From Methanocorpusculum sp. (GTDB lineage: Archaea > Halobacteriota > Methanomicrobia > Methanomicrobiales > Methanocorpusculaceae): 64,000 nt of DNA. Positions 8,558 to 16,689 of this stretch are shown piece after piece. Position numbers and translations under genes: made by a program. The notes below the pieces were generated by a model. That model worked only from the letters and a program-made list of their open reading frames with translations. It had not been told where the DNA came from and did not search any database. The stretch is taken from positions 325,067-389,066 of the forward strand of contig JAFOFB010000015.1 in assembly GCA_017387505.1 (NCBI GenBank). Reading direction: 5' to 3'. Each line of letters opens with the position of its first letter. The first letter of the stretch is position 1.

Positions 8558-9079
8558 GTGAGCAAAAATACAGACAAACCAATGTTCTACTTCCGGCTAG
8601 ATGCCGGACTGATAGAAAAACTAGACCGCAGAATACACCGCCTCGGATATGCCTCCCGTGCTGAATTCTTCACTGCAGTTTCATATGCAGTTCTGCTTGG
8701 AACCTTAGCTGATGAGACCACAAACCAAACCAGCACCATTCAAGGACAATCCGGCCTATCTCAACATCTGCCAACCCTTCCGGATTCACTCAAAATCTGG
8801 ATGGAAAAATCAGTTCCTAAAATCTCAGAAGAACAGATCTTATCAGACCTGCAGACCATAATTCGTGAAAACCTGTTTCCTGTAATCGCCATGAAAGGAA
8901 AAGACATCGCCTTTACCAGTACCTGGAAAGACATAAGAGACATCTACCGCGAACAAACCGGAATCTGGGTAACCGAAAGCGATTTGAAAGAAGCATACAC
9001 TGCATTCGACGCCGTAAACAGAACTGAACTTATCCGCTACAGGGAAGAACAGATGGAATACAGAACAAATCAGGAATAA
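8558..9079 (+). CDS. Hypothetical protein with ribbon-helix-helix-like N-terminus
   Basis: 173 residues, starting at a GTG (the ATG two bases earlier runs straight into a stop); the ATG at 8582 is an alternative. The first ~45 residues (MFYFRLDAGLIEKLDRRIHRLGYASRAEFFTAVSYAV) have the strand-helix-helix pattern of MetJ/Arc-like DNA-binding domains. The rest is mostly helical and not recognised. It opens a run of small genes that includes an HNH protein and a small HTH protein. A role as the operon's autoregulator or partition-like protein is a guess from this context. Confidence 0.65.
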   Translation: MSKNTDKPMFYFRLDAGLIEKLDRRIHRLGYASRAEFFTAVSYAVLLGTLADETTNQTSTIQGQSGLSQHLPTLPDSLKIWMEKSVPKISEEQILSDLQTIIRENLFPVIAMKGKDIAFTSTWKDIRDIYREQTGIWVTESDLKEAYTAFDAVNRTELIRYREEQMEYRTNQE

Positions 9080-9122
9080 AACCCTGAATATCACCGCCAA
9101 ACAAAATATCGGACATAAAATC

Positions 9123-9407
9123 ATGAATATACCAACACCTCCGCAAAATGCAGACAACCCTGCAATCTATGCAGACTCCACGCACCCCAAAAGATACAGC
9201 ATACAAACAAACGAACAGTACCGCACTGAACTCATCCTTGCATGCAGAAAATGTTTCGAAACCGCATCTGACCAAAGCCATTTTTCAGCATGCATGAAAG
9301 GCATTCAGGCACTAATTGCTGAAATATCTGTCACCTTCAGGACTGATGAAATCTTCCTGCAGGGAGCAGAACTTGCATTCCTCTCTATCATGGAGGAAAA
9401 ACAATGA
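9123..9407 (+). CDS. Hypothetical small protein in the mobile-like operon
   Basis: 94 residues, not recognised. The second half (ELILACRKCFETASDQSHFSA...) looks all-helical with two cysteines; no metal-binding pattern is complete. Its end overlaps the next start in an ATGA arrangement (4 bases), as do the next two gene pairs, so the run is co-translated. Confidence 0.6.
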   Translation: MNIPTPPQNADNPAIYADSTHPKRYSIQTNEQYRTELILACRKCFETASDQSHFSACMKGIQALIAEISVTFRTDEIFLQGAELAFLSIMEEKQ

Positions 9408-10090
9408 CGCAAAATCCAACCCATTCTTCGGAGACACAGGAGAACACCATTCTCACAACCGAACACTACTGCCGAAAAAACGATGCTGAAATCCAGCGCA
9501 GAATCGATCGCGGCATATGGCGCCCGTCACTTGACACTGGACACGTGTACTCAACGGTCAAAAAAGCAAACCTCAAAGAATCACCCAAAAGAAACGGATA
9601 TTTAACCGTAACCGACCACAAACAAATCTTTCGGGTTCATCGAATCATCTGGATAGCAGCTCATGGAATCCCTGATGCCGAATACCAGATAGACCACATC
9701 AACGGAAACAAAGAGGACAACCGCCTTCAAAACCTCCAGCTGATAACAGGACATGACAACACTGCACGAAGCAGCCTTGCACTAACCTTCGCTGATGCCG
9801 AAGAAATTCGAAAGCTGCACAAAGAAGGATACTCAAGACGCACACTTGCAGAACAATACGGTGTATCAGAAACCACCATTCGCAGGATTGTAACCTATCA
9901 GCGGTACAAAACAAACCCGCCGCGTGAACAAAATCTGGAGCGTGCCAAAGAAGAAGCTTCACAAATAAATCCAGACATCCAAAGCCGTATACGAAAAGAA
10001 GCCTCAAACGGAACATCTCTCTTACAGATTGCCAGGCGTTACAACATAACAATGACAACTGTACGCTGTATCATCAGAGGTGACGTATGA
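9404..10090 (+). CDS. HNH endonuclease-like protein with two C-terminal helix-turn-helix motifs
   Basis: 228 residues. The centre (about residues 63-112) reads GYLTVTD...FRVHRIIWIAAHG...YQIDHINGNKEDNRLQNL, the HNH_3 homing-nuclease/AP2-type pattern with the DH and N residues of the beta-beta-alpha-metal fold. Two HTH units follow: SRRTLAEQYGVSETTIRRIV and SLLQIARRYNITMTTVRCII, like those of resolvases and transposases. Such nucleases are typical of phages, plasmids and group I-like mobile genes. It overlaps both neighbours by 4 bases. It probably nicks or cuts at a site chosen by the HTH repeats; target unknown. Confidence 0.75.
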   Translation: MTQNPTHSSETQENTILTTEHYCRKNDAEIQRRIDRGIWRPSLDTGHVYSTVKKANLKESPKRNGYLTVTDHKQIFRVHRIIWIAAHGIPDAEYQIDHINGNKEDNRLQNLQLITGHDNTARSSLALTFADAEEIRKLHKEGYSRRTLAEQYGVSETTIRRIVTYQRYKTNPPREQNLERAKEEASQINPDIQSRIRKEASNGTSLLQIARRYNITMTTVRCIIRGDV

Positions 10091-10644
10091 ACACAGAACA
10101 AATAACACCTGAAAATCTTGAAGCAGTCAATGCCTCTGACAACCTTATGTGGTATCATACACCGCAGGATTTCCTGGATGCCATAACCTCAAAATATCCT
10201 TGTCCGGCACTCTCAAGCCATGAAAGAGCATACTGGCTCTATCAATGCAGGGAAGCAGCCCGATGGATTGCAGGTTTCATAAACGAAGAGTACAGAAAGG
10301 AAATTTCTTCACTCATCGAACAAAACACCGCCTCTAAACTCTATGAAATCATCTCAATCGAACGCCCGGAAAGCCGTGTAAACATCTCTCTCATGCGTCA
10401 GAAATATCCGGAACTGTTCGAAGAGCTTGTAAGCGTAAAAGCATCGGATGCTGCAAAGATTCTTGGAAAGAAAACGCTCTATGACCTCGTCAAAGAAAAA
10501 ATAGGGGACAAAGAAATCCGTAACTTCGAATACGTGACGGTAGGTGATGTTGCACGCACCATGCTTGCAGAAGATGCCGCAGAACTCATCGAAACACGGA
10601 TGAAAACGACCGACTGGGTTGTACAGGAGAAGGATACATCATGA
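10087..10644 (+). CDS. Hypothetical protein in the mobile-like operon
   Basis: 185 residues, no recognised domain. It is mostly helical, with an aromatic stretch (HERAYWLYQCREAARWIAGF) and an acidic C-terminus. It overlaps the HNH gene before it and the small HTH gene after it by 4 bases each, implying co-expression and related function. Confidence 0.6.
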   Translation: MNTEQITPENLEAVNASDNLMWYHTPQDFLDAITSKYPCPALSSHERAYWLYQCREAARWIAGFINEEYRKEISSLIEQNTASKLYEIISIERPESRVNISLMRQKYPELFEELVSVKASDAAKILGKKTLYDLVKEKIGDKEIRNFEYVTVGDVARTMLAEDAAELIETRMKTTDWVVQEKDTS

Positions 10645-10841
10645 AAACATGGCGCGACATCGAAGAACTTGCAGACCGAAGAAAACTCCAAACCTTAATT
10701 GATGAAGAAGGTACTCCGCTTCGAATCTCCAGAAGACTTGGATGCTCATTGGACTCTGTTAGAAATGCCATGCATCACCATGGTCTAAAAGCCAAGTATT
10801 ACCTGATAGGGGCTGAAACAAAACAGCGCCTGAGACTCTGA
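10641..10841 (+). CDS. Small helix-turn-helix protein
   Basis: 66 residues. The central segment GTPLRISRRLGCSLDSVRNAMHHHGL has the spacing of a helix-turn-helix, comparable to Hin/resolvase-type HTH units. Last gene of the overlapping run; its stop codon is inside a hairpin terminator. Possibly a DNA-binding accessory factor; function unknown. Confidence 0.6.
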   Translation: MKTWRDIEELADRRKLQTLIDEEGTPLRISRRLGCSLDSVRNAMHHHGLKAKYYLIGAETKQRLRL

Positions 10842-10858
10842 AAAAGAGTCTCAAATCT
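10832..10858 (+). terminator. Hairpin terminator after the small-gene operon
   Basis: GAGACTC (10832-10838) and GAGTCTC (10846-10852) form a perfect 7-bp stem around TGAAAAA, followed by an A/T-rich stretch with five Ts (10860-10864). It includes the stop codon of the last operon gene. Confidence 0.55.
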
Positions 10859-11007
10859 ATTTTTCCACAAAAATCGCCCAGACCTCCTACCTATTTATAT
10901 CAGACAAAATGCAATAGATAATCAGAGAAGAGAGAGTAGAGAAGAAAAGCAACTGCTCTCTCTAACTGCTTTTTTTCTCTGTATCTTCTCCTTCTCGAAA
11001 ACCAAAA

Positions 11008-11029
11008 CTGGACAGACATCTCTGTCCAG
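11008..11029 (+). promoter_or_regulatory. 9-bp perfect hairpin in the leader of the 11042 gene
   Basis: CTGGACAGA (11008-11016) pairs with TCTGTCCAG (11021-11029) around a CATC loop, ending a few bases before the GGAG ribosome site of the gene starting at 11042. Likely an operator or an RNA structure controlling translation. Confidence 0.45.
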
Positions 11030-11041
11030 ACGGAGAAAACC

Positions 11042-11536
11042 ATGACATCTAACTTTGTTGAAACCGCAAAATCCAGAACCGCCAAAAGAACCTACAACAA
11101 AATCGAAAACATCGACGACTTTGAGGCAGGAATTGCAAACTTCCTTGCAGACGAAAGTATGGCCATAACCAGAAAAGCTGCATCCACTTCCTCTTACAAG
11201 GTAAAGGTCGAGTACTTCGATGCCGCAGGAGATGACAAAGGTTACATCAACTGCTACGCAGCAGACAAAACTGCATACAACGACATGGCATCTCTTCTTA
11301 CCGGAACTGAAGCCGCTGAAACTGTAGCAGGAGTTGGAGGGTCTGCCTCCCGCGATTCCGAAGATGACACCTGGAGTGTCAAATACTCCTGCGAAAGAGA
11401 AGAAGATACCTTCATCATCACATTCACCCGCGAATACATCCATGTCACCGGATTTGCAGAAGATGCAACCATCGAAGCAATCGAAACCTGGGCAGATACC
11501 GTTGCCATCTTCGGCGGAGAAGAGGCAGGAGCATAA
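11042..11536 (+). CDS. Hypothetical protein, Ala/Thr-rich, near the mobile-like operon
   Basis: 164 residues, not recognised. The N-terminus is basic (ETAKSRTAKRTYNK), the centre and C-terminus are acidic and predicted alpha/beta (YKVKVEYFDAAGDDKGYINCY, FIITFTREYIHVTGFAEDAT). It is preceded by GGAG, a strong site, and by a perfect hairpin, and is bracketed by the terminators at 10832 and 11662, so it is a monocistronic unit. High-level or structural expression in an integrated element is possible; no homology is recognised. Confidence 0.65.
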   Translation: MTSNFVETAKSRTAKRTYNKIENIDDFEAGIANFLADESMAITRKAASTSSYKVKVEYFDAAGDDKGYINCYAADKTAYNDMASLLTGTEAAETVAGVGGSASRDSEDDTWSVKYSCEREEDTFIITFTREYIHVTGFAEDATIEAIETWADTVAIFGGEEAGA

Positions 11537-11661
11537 ACACAAACAAAAGCTCCGGGAGAAAATCCAGGACTTCATCTGTGAAGAGCCGGTTCAGTATTTC
11601 CTATACTGGCTGCTTTGCATCTGCTTAATGATAGAAGAATATCTTATCAGAATGCTGATAG

Positions 11662-11695
11662 AAAAGTGAGAGAACAACCCCTCTCACTTTTCAAA
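11662..11695 (+). terminator. 10-bp perfect hairpin with T-tract
   Basis: AAAAGTGAGA (11662-11671) and TCTCACTTTT (11682-11691) are exact inverse complements around a 10-base loop. The 3' arm ends in a U-run on the plus strand and the A-run serves the minus strand, so it can stop transcription in either direction; it marks the right edge of the accessory block. Confidence 0.6.
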
Positions 11696-11780
11696 TATCA
11701 ATATCCTCATTACTCATTTTCACAACCACTCATGCCCCAAAACCTCTTTCCCTAATCCGCACCCATATATCCATACACCC

Positions 11781-12371
11781 ATGAGCAATCCAATAACAAT
11801 CGAAGGCCGTTTCTGGCAGGCTAATTCATACCTCGTCAACCACACCCTAATCGACGCCGGAATCGACCCGGAAAGAATCATTCCATACAAAGACCAGATA
11901 AAAAATATCGTCTTAACTCACGGTCACTTCGACCACACAGTCAACGCAAATGAGATTGCAAAACTCACCGGAGCTAAAATCTACATCGGAGAACATGAAC
12001 TCCCATTCCTAACCGATTCATCGCTGTCCCTTTCAACACACTTCGGCTCTCCGCAGATTCCAATCAACGCCGAGCCGTTAAAAGACGGTGATGTAATCGA
12101 CGGCTTTACTGTTTTCCATACTCCGGGACACACTGGCGGCAGCATCTGCCTCTTCCGCGAAGAAGACGGCATCTTAATCGCAGGAGATACTATCTTCCCC
12201 GAAGGCTCATACGGCAGATATGACTTTCCGACTGGAAGCATCAGTGACCTTCGAAACTCAGTATCCTGCATGGCAGAGCTTCCGGTAGAATCACTCTGGA
12301 GCGGACATGGTGAACCTGTCGAAGCAGGTGCAAAGGCACATGTGATGCTTTCGAAGAGAAATCTCATCTGA
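11781..12371 (+). CDS. MBL-fold metallo-hydrolase (glyoxalase II-like)
   Basis: 196 residues. The metal site LTHGHFDH (HxHxDH, about residues 49-54), the later His in FHTPGHTGGS and the Asp in LIAGDTIFPEG give a complete binuclear metallo-beta-lactamase centre; the closing W-S-G-H-G-E motif is also present. Small single-domain members hydrolyse thioesters such as lactoylglutathione-like compounds; the substrate in this organism is unknown. The next gene begins one base after its stop, so the pair is probably one transcript. Confidence 0.85.
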   Translation: MSNPITIEGRFWQANSYLVNHTLIDAGIDPERIIPYKDQIKNIVLTHGHFDHTVNANEIAKLTGAKIYIGEHELPFLTDSSLSLSTHFGSPQIPINAEPLKDGDVIDGFTVFHTPGHTGGSICLFREEDGILIAGDTIFPEGSYGRYDFPTGSISDLRNSVSCMAELPVESLWSGHGEPVEAGAKAHVMLSKRNLI

Positions 12372-12372
12372 C

Positions 12373-12801
12373 ATGCAAAAAGGAATCTACACCCTAATCC
12401 TCCGCCTCACTGAACCAAAAGAAATCCGAATCGGAGCATTAGGTATCATCTCCTTCAAACCTGGTTACTACATTTACGCAGGCTCAGCCTTAGGCTCTGG
12501 AGGGCTTTCCCGCGTATCCCGCCACATTCGTTTTTACCGTGAGAGATACAGAAAAGCCAAATGGCATATCGACTATCTAATGGAAGAAGCAGTTCTTGAA
12601 AAAACCATCTGCGCAGAAACCGGAGACAGACTTGAATGCATATTAGCCTCAGGCATCAGCGGCGACTGCGTGGAAAACTTTGGCTGCTCTGACTGTGACT
12701 GTAAAAGCCACCTGTTCTTCCGCGAAGAAGAGCCGACAGAAGAGATTCTTTCTGTTTTCAAAAAAATGGGACTTGTGTCCCATGAACATCAGGTAAAATA
12801 A
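12373..12801 (+). CDS. GIY-YIG-like DUF123 domain protein
   Basis: 142 residues. GIYTLILRL and YYIYAGSALGSGGLSRVSRH reproduce the GIY...YIG pattern of the DUF123 branch of the GIY-YIG superfamily (common in archaea, sometimes fused to endonuclease III), followed by WHIDYL and a Cys cluster CSDCDCKSH. Nuclease activity is inferred from the fold and has not been settled for this branch. Co-transcribed with the MBL hydrolase upstream; converges on the aCPSF1 gene only 3 bases away. Confidence 0.8.
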   Translation: MQKGIYTLILRLTEPKEIRIGALGIISFKPGYYIYAGSALGSGGLSRVSRHIRFYRERYRKAKWHIDYLMEEAVLEKTICAETGDRLECILASGISGDCVENFGCSDCDCKSHLFFREEEPTEEILSVFKKMGLVSHEHQVK

Positions 12802-12804
12802 AAT

Positions 12805-14715
12805 TTACACCAGACGGTATGTCTCTAAGTTCTGCGGAGACACAGTCTGGATGTGGTATTTCTTGTAGATGGAACTTGCAAGGTTGATGGTTTTGGACTC
12901 TTCACCGTGGATTGTAAAAACACGCTCCGGCTTCGGCTGAACGTACTGCACATAGTTCATGAGCTGTTTTCTGTCTGCGTGACCGGAGAAACCTTCGACG
13001 GTCTGGACTTCCATATTGATAATGATACTGTCCTTCTTACCCATCGGGACCTCACGCCATCCCTTCTGGATGCGGCGTCCGTAGGTTCCGTCTGCCTGGT
13101 AACCGACGAAGATTAAAGTGTTCTTCTCAGACTCTGCAAGGTTCGAGAGGTAATCGAGGACTGGTCCGCCGTTTAACATACCGGATGTTGAGATGATAAC
13201 GCATGGGTCCTTGGAGAAGATAACCTCCTGACGCTTCTCGTATGAGTCAACCTGCTCGAAGCACTCGGCAAGGAACGGGTTGTAGTTATCGCGGAAGATC
13301 TGGTTTCTTAAGTCATTATTCAGGTACTCAGGATATGCAGTGTGCATTGCTGTTGCTTCCTTAATCATACCGTCTAAGTAAATCTTACATGCCGGAAGCT
13401 TCTTGTTTCTGATACCTTCCTCTAATGCGAGCATAAGCTCCTGGGAACGTCCGACAGCGAATGCCGGAATTAATGCCTTTCCGCCGCGGGATAAAGTCTC
13501 GCTGATGACTTCGCAAAGGTGTGCTTCTGCATCGGCTCTGGACGGAGAGAAGTCCTCGGAACCGCCATAGGTGGATTCCATTACAAGTGCTTCAAGTCTT
13601 GGGAACTGTGAGACTGCCGGGTTGAACAGTCTGCTCTTTGCGTAGTATAAGTCACCGGTGAATGCGATATTGTAGAGACCGTTTCCGACATTGAAGTGAG
13701 CGATTGCAGAGCCTAAGATGTGTCCTGCGTTGTGGAGAGTGAGCTTTAAGTCCGGTGCGATATCTGTTACATCACCGTATCCTAAGGTGATGGTGTGCTT
13801 CACAAACTCGCGAACCTCGTTGGAGGAGTACGGCGGTGCTTTGTCTTCCTTGTTGTTGACATCAAGGTAGTCGAGCTGAAGCATGGCTGCTAAGTCACGG
13901 GTTGCAGGCGTTGTGTAAACCGGTCCGTCGTATCCGTATCTGTACAGAAGCGGTACGTATGCGGTGTGGTCTAAGTGTGCGTGGGTTAAGACGACTGCGT
14001 CAAGAGTGGAGAATGGATAGATTTCCGGAACGTGAAGATACGGAGAAGATGCTGCACCAGTTGCTCCCGGAGACTCTCCGCAGTCGATTAAGACTTTGCT
14101 CTGCGGGGTAGTTAAGAGGAATGCGGCACGTCCGACCTGGCGGCAGCATCCAAGGGTGGTAACTCTAAGCCACTGGTCACGGTCGCGTCCGGTGTATAAG
14201 GAATCGCGGTGGATTCTTCTTCCGCAACGTCGGAGGAACTCTTTTCTCTCGTCACGTGCTTCGCGGAGGTACTGTCTGACCTGCTTGATGGTCATGGATG
14301 GAATCGGCGGAGTTCTGACAACTCTTGGTGTCCATCCGGTTTTCATGGTGATGTCGCGAAGGGTTGCTCCATTCTTACCAATAACCACTCCCGGTTTTTC
14401 TGCTTCGATAAGCATCTCGCCGGTATCAGTATCGAAGAAGATATCAGTGATTCCTGCTCCTTCCGGGACGACCTTTTTGACCATGTCATAGGCAATCTCA
14501 GTGTCTCCTAAGATATTCGGGCGGACCACGATACGTTTTCGAAGGTCTCGTGCGAGTGTTTTGATTAAATCCTGTTCGGCTGCGAACTTCTCCGGATTGT
14601 CGGTGTAGATAACCATCTCAGGCCCTTCGAATTCGACATCGGTGACTTCAACACCGCGCGGGACTTTTTTGTTGATGGTTTCTTTAAGTTCTTTCAGTCT
14701 GTCTTCAACCTGCAT
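12805..14715 (-). CDS. Transcription termination factor FttA / aCPSF1 (KH, MBL, beta-CASP ribonuclease)
   Basis: 636 residues, the usual length. Order: N-terminal KH-like region (to ~140) with a GKNG loop at 113-116, metallo-beta-lactamase domain with H245-x-H247-x-D249-H250, then the beta-CASP domain with [33 protein letters not shown] and GFSGHADR. Archaeal aCPSF1 cleaves nascent RNA 3' ends at U-rich sites and drives termination. The many T-tracts after genes in this window are consistent with that mechanism. It lies 20 bases downstream of the proteasome beta gene on the same strand, so it is probably co-transcribed with it. Confidence 0.95.
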   Translation of the reverse strand: MQVEDRLKELKETINKKVPRGVEVTDVEFEGPEMVIYTDNPEKFAAEQDLIKTLARDLRKRIVVRPNILGDTEIAYDMVKKVVPEGAGITDIFFDTDTGEMLIEAEKPGVVIGKNGATLRDITMKTGWTPRVVRTPPIPSMTIKQVRQYLREARDERKEFLRRCGRRIHRDSLYTGRDRDQWLRVTTLGCCRQVGRAAFLLTTPQSKVLIDCGESPGATGAASSPYLHVPEIYPFSTLDAVVLTHAHLDHTAYVPLLYRYGYDGPVYTTPATRDLAAMLQLDYLDVNNKEDKAPPYSSNEVREFVKHTITLGYGDVTDIAPDLKLTLHNAGHILGSAIAHFNVGNGLYNIAFTGDLYYAKSRLFNPAVSQFPRLEALVMESTYGGSEDFSPSRADAEAHLCEVISETLSRGGKALIPAFAVGRSQELMLALEEGIRNKKLPACKIYLDGMIKEATAMHTAYPEYLNNDLRNQIFRDNYNPFLAECFEQVDSYEKRQEVIFSKDPCVIISTSGMLNGGPVLDYLSNLAESEKNTLIFVGYQADGTYGRRIQKGWREVPMGKKDSIIINMEVQTVEGFSGHADRKQLMNYVQYVQPKPERVFTIHGEESKTINLASSIYKKYHIQTVSPQNLETYRLV

Positions 14716-14735
14716 AAAAATCGTTCCAAAAAAGA

Positions 14736-15377
14736 TTAGGCGTGTGCCGGCTGCAAGTAGCCGGCTATGGTATCCTCATCAATATATTCAAATTTGTCTT
14801 TGGTAATGACTGCAACATTATAGCCTTCACCGGATGCTGCGTCGCGGCGCATGGCTGCGCGAAGTGCGTGGACAGCGAGGCGGACTGCATCGTCTTTTGT
14901 CATGTTTGGTACAAAGCGGTCTTCTAATACACCGTATGCGGTAAAGGAGCCGGAACCTGTAGAGACGAAGTTCTCTTCGAGTGTTGCTCCTCCTGCAGCA
15001 TCAACGGAGTAGAGGGATGAACCGTTTGCATCAACTCCTCCGACAACGAGCTGAACGCTGTACGGGGTAAAGCGGTTGTCATTTAAGTAGTTGGAAAGTA
15101 CAGTAGATACAGCTCCAACACTGATCGGATGTCCGTGGCGGAGTTCGTAGAGAGAGGCTTCTACATTGATGATACGGATGAGGCGCTGTGCATCTCCGAC
15201 TGTTCCGGCGATGGTCATACCGATATTCTGGGAGATGGCGTGGACTTTCTTTGCTTTTTTGCTTGCAATTAAGTTACCCATGGTTGCCCGGCGTTCAGTG
15301 GCAAGGACAACTCCGTTATCGAATGCGATACCTACGGTTGTAGTTCCTGATTTTACGTCCTGATTTACCTGTGTCAT
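14736..15377 (-). CDS. psmB: Proteasome subunit beta
   Basis: 213 residues from the ATG at 15377. I prefer this start to the TTG four codons earlier because GAGG sits 6-7 bases before it. The short propeptide ends at Gly11, and Thr12 (SGTTTVG) would be the N-terminal nucleophile after self-cleavage; Lys in the ATERRAT/KKAK region and the SGSGSFTAYGVLE segment are conserved. It forms the inner beta rings of the 20S proteasome with alpha subunits encoded elsewhere. aCPSF1 follows on the same strand. Confidence 0.95.
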   Translation of the reverse strand: MTQVNQDVKSGTTTVGIAFDNGVVLATERRATMGNLIASKKAKKVHAISQNIGMTIAGTVGDAQRLIRIINVEASLYELRHGHPISVGAVSTVLSNYLNDNRFTPYSVQLVVGGVDANGSSLYSVDAAGGATLEENFVSTGSGSFTAYGVLEDRFVPNMTKDDAVRLAVHALRAAMRRDAASGEGYNVAVITKDKFEYIDEDTIAGYLQPAHA

Positions 15378-15423
15378 GAGAAACCTCAAGAAGGATACGC
15401 TAAGAAATATGGTTTACAAAACC

Positions 15424-15463
15424 CGTTCGAACGAACGATAAAAGCGCTGATTATTTATTCAGC
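15424..15463 (-). promoter_or_regulatory. psmB promoter: TATA box inside an inverted repeat, plus a 10-bp palindrome
   Basis: On the minus strand the TATA-like AATAAATAAT is enclosed by GCTGA/TCAGC (15459-15463 and 15446-15450). A perfect palindrome CGTTCGAACG lies at 15424-15433, near the expected transcription start. Together they could be a repressor site for the psmB-FttA operon; assigned by position only. Confidence 0.4.
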
Positions 15464-15506
15464 ACGACAGGAGATAAACCTATCTATACAGGAAAAAAGA
15501 TGAGGG

Positions 15507-16313
15507 TTATACCCTCTTAAAGACTAAGGCGGTAAGACCTCCTTCATCTGCTGTCGGCATATTCACAAGAGTGTATCCTGCGGCTTCTGCTTTTATTTTG
15601 ATATCAAAGATTTCTGCATCATCAAGAACAGTTGCGAATATAACAGAGACCGAATCTCTAAGTGCCGGCTCATTATCCAGAATATCCTCAAACACCCCGT
15701 CAGCATCCACAATTAATGTGATATTTGATTTATCCACAAAGGCTGAATCGCGGATAACTTCTGATAATGTCAACGACTGAACTTCCATCTGCAGTTCAGT
15801 GACTGAGTCTGAAGAGTACACTGATGTATATACTGCTGTGCTGCCTTCCGCGCTGTTTTTGGCCAGTACATACGGCGAAAGTGAGGATTCATAATATATT
15901 GCCCCCTGAACAAAGCGTGTTCCAAGATTGTTTATCTTTTTTGTCTCTTTCAGGAGAGTTGTATAGTATGGATTCGGCTCTAACGCGATATGCTCATTCT
16001 TGATAAAAATCCTGTCGTTTACATACGCGGATACCACTCCGAGTCCTGCGCCCACTTCAATCACCGGATTTTCACGCGGCAGGAACTCATCAATCGCGTC
16101 AAAGAGGCTTGTCTCGTATCCGTTCGGATTAAGCAGAAGAGACATGATAAGCGATGACGGAACATATTCAGGGTCAACAGCAATCACATTCTCCCGAACC
16201 ATCACCTCGTGCGGGAGCGGGTTTAGTGTGCTGATGCATCCGGCACCGAATATGGATGCGACAAGTACAGCCGCTGTTAAGACTGCAAAAACATGCTTTC
16301 GGCTGATATTCAT
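15507..16313 (-). CDS. Predicted lipoprotein with an FkbM-like methyltransferase fold
   Basis: 268 residues. The first 26 residues are a signal peptide with a lipobox (SIFGAGC, Cys26), so the protein should be exported and lipid-anchored. The remainder resembles the FkbM branch of SAM-dependent methyltransferases: motif I VIEVGAGLGVVSAYV, an acidic end of strand 2 (HIALEPNPYY), VQGAIYY, and the late LIVDADGVFEDIL. SAM is not expected outside the cell, so it may have lost catalysis or bind another ligand. Oddly, it has no linked sugar genes. It is transcribed away from the acylphosphatase at 16415. Confidence 0.7.
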   Translation of the reverse strand: MNISRKHVFAVLTAAVLVASIFGAGCISTLNPLPHEVMVRENVIAVDPEYVPSSLIMSLLLNPNGYETSLFDAIDEFLPRENPVIEVGAGLGVVSAYVNDRIFIKNEHIALEPNPYYTTLLKETKKINNLGTRFVQGAIYYESSLSPYVLAKNSAEGSTAVYTSVYSSDSVTELQMEVQSLTLSEVIRDSAFVDKSNITLIVDADGVFEDILDNEPALRDSVSVIFATVLDDAEIFDIKIKAEAAGYTLVNMPTADEGGLTALVFKRV

Positions 16314-16414
16314 AACTAAACTATACTCACTTATGATTTAGGTATTTTTCTCCTCTCAACTACTTATTAAATTATCACATCCAATACTTAAGGAGACCAA
16401 AGGACTGGACTACT

Positions 16415-16687
16415 ATGATAAAAACCGTCGAAATTCTCTTCTCTGGAAAAGTACAGAAAGTCGGCTTTCGTTCATGCGTTAAAAAAACTGCAGACAGCGT
16501 GGGGCTTACTGGAGAAGTAGAAAACCTTTCAGACGGAAGGGTTCGCGCTCTTGTGACGGGTGAGGGGGCTATTATTGAGAAGTTCCTGTCAATGACCTAC
16601 TCATGTCCGCGTGCAATTGTTAAAAATATTGAAGTCTCAGACTATGTTTTCACTGAGTTTGTGAACTTTGCGGTGAAGAGAGAATAA
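16415..16687 (+). CDS. Acylphosphatase
   Basis: 90 residues, the normal length. Both catalytic residues are visible: Arg19 in VQKVGFRSCV and Asn37 in GEVENLSDGRV. It hydrolyses acyl phosphates such as carbamoyl phosphate or 1,3-bisphosphoglycerate in the cytoplasm. It is 2 bases upstream of the broken pyruvate-kinase-domain gene, in one operon with it and the membrane protein at 17276. Confidence 0.9.
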   Translation: MIKTVEILFSGKVQKVGFRSCVKKTADSVGLTGEVENLSDGRVRALVTGEGAIIEKFLSMTYSCPRAIVKNIEVSDYVFTEFVNFAVKRE

Positions 16688-16689
16688 TC

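Noticed and set aside
11334..11669. 111-codon frame whose end (FLYWLLCICLMIEEYLIRMLIEK) looks like a membrane helix
   Set aside because: Most of it lies antiphase inside the 11042 gene, no start is usable after 11536, and its stop is part of the terminator hairpin.
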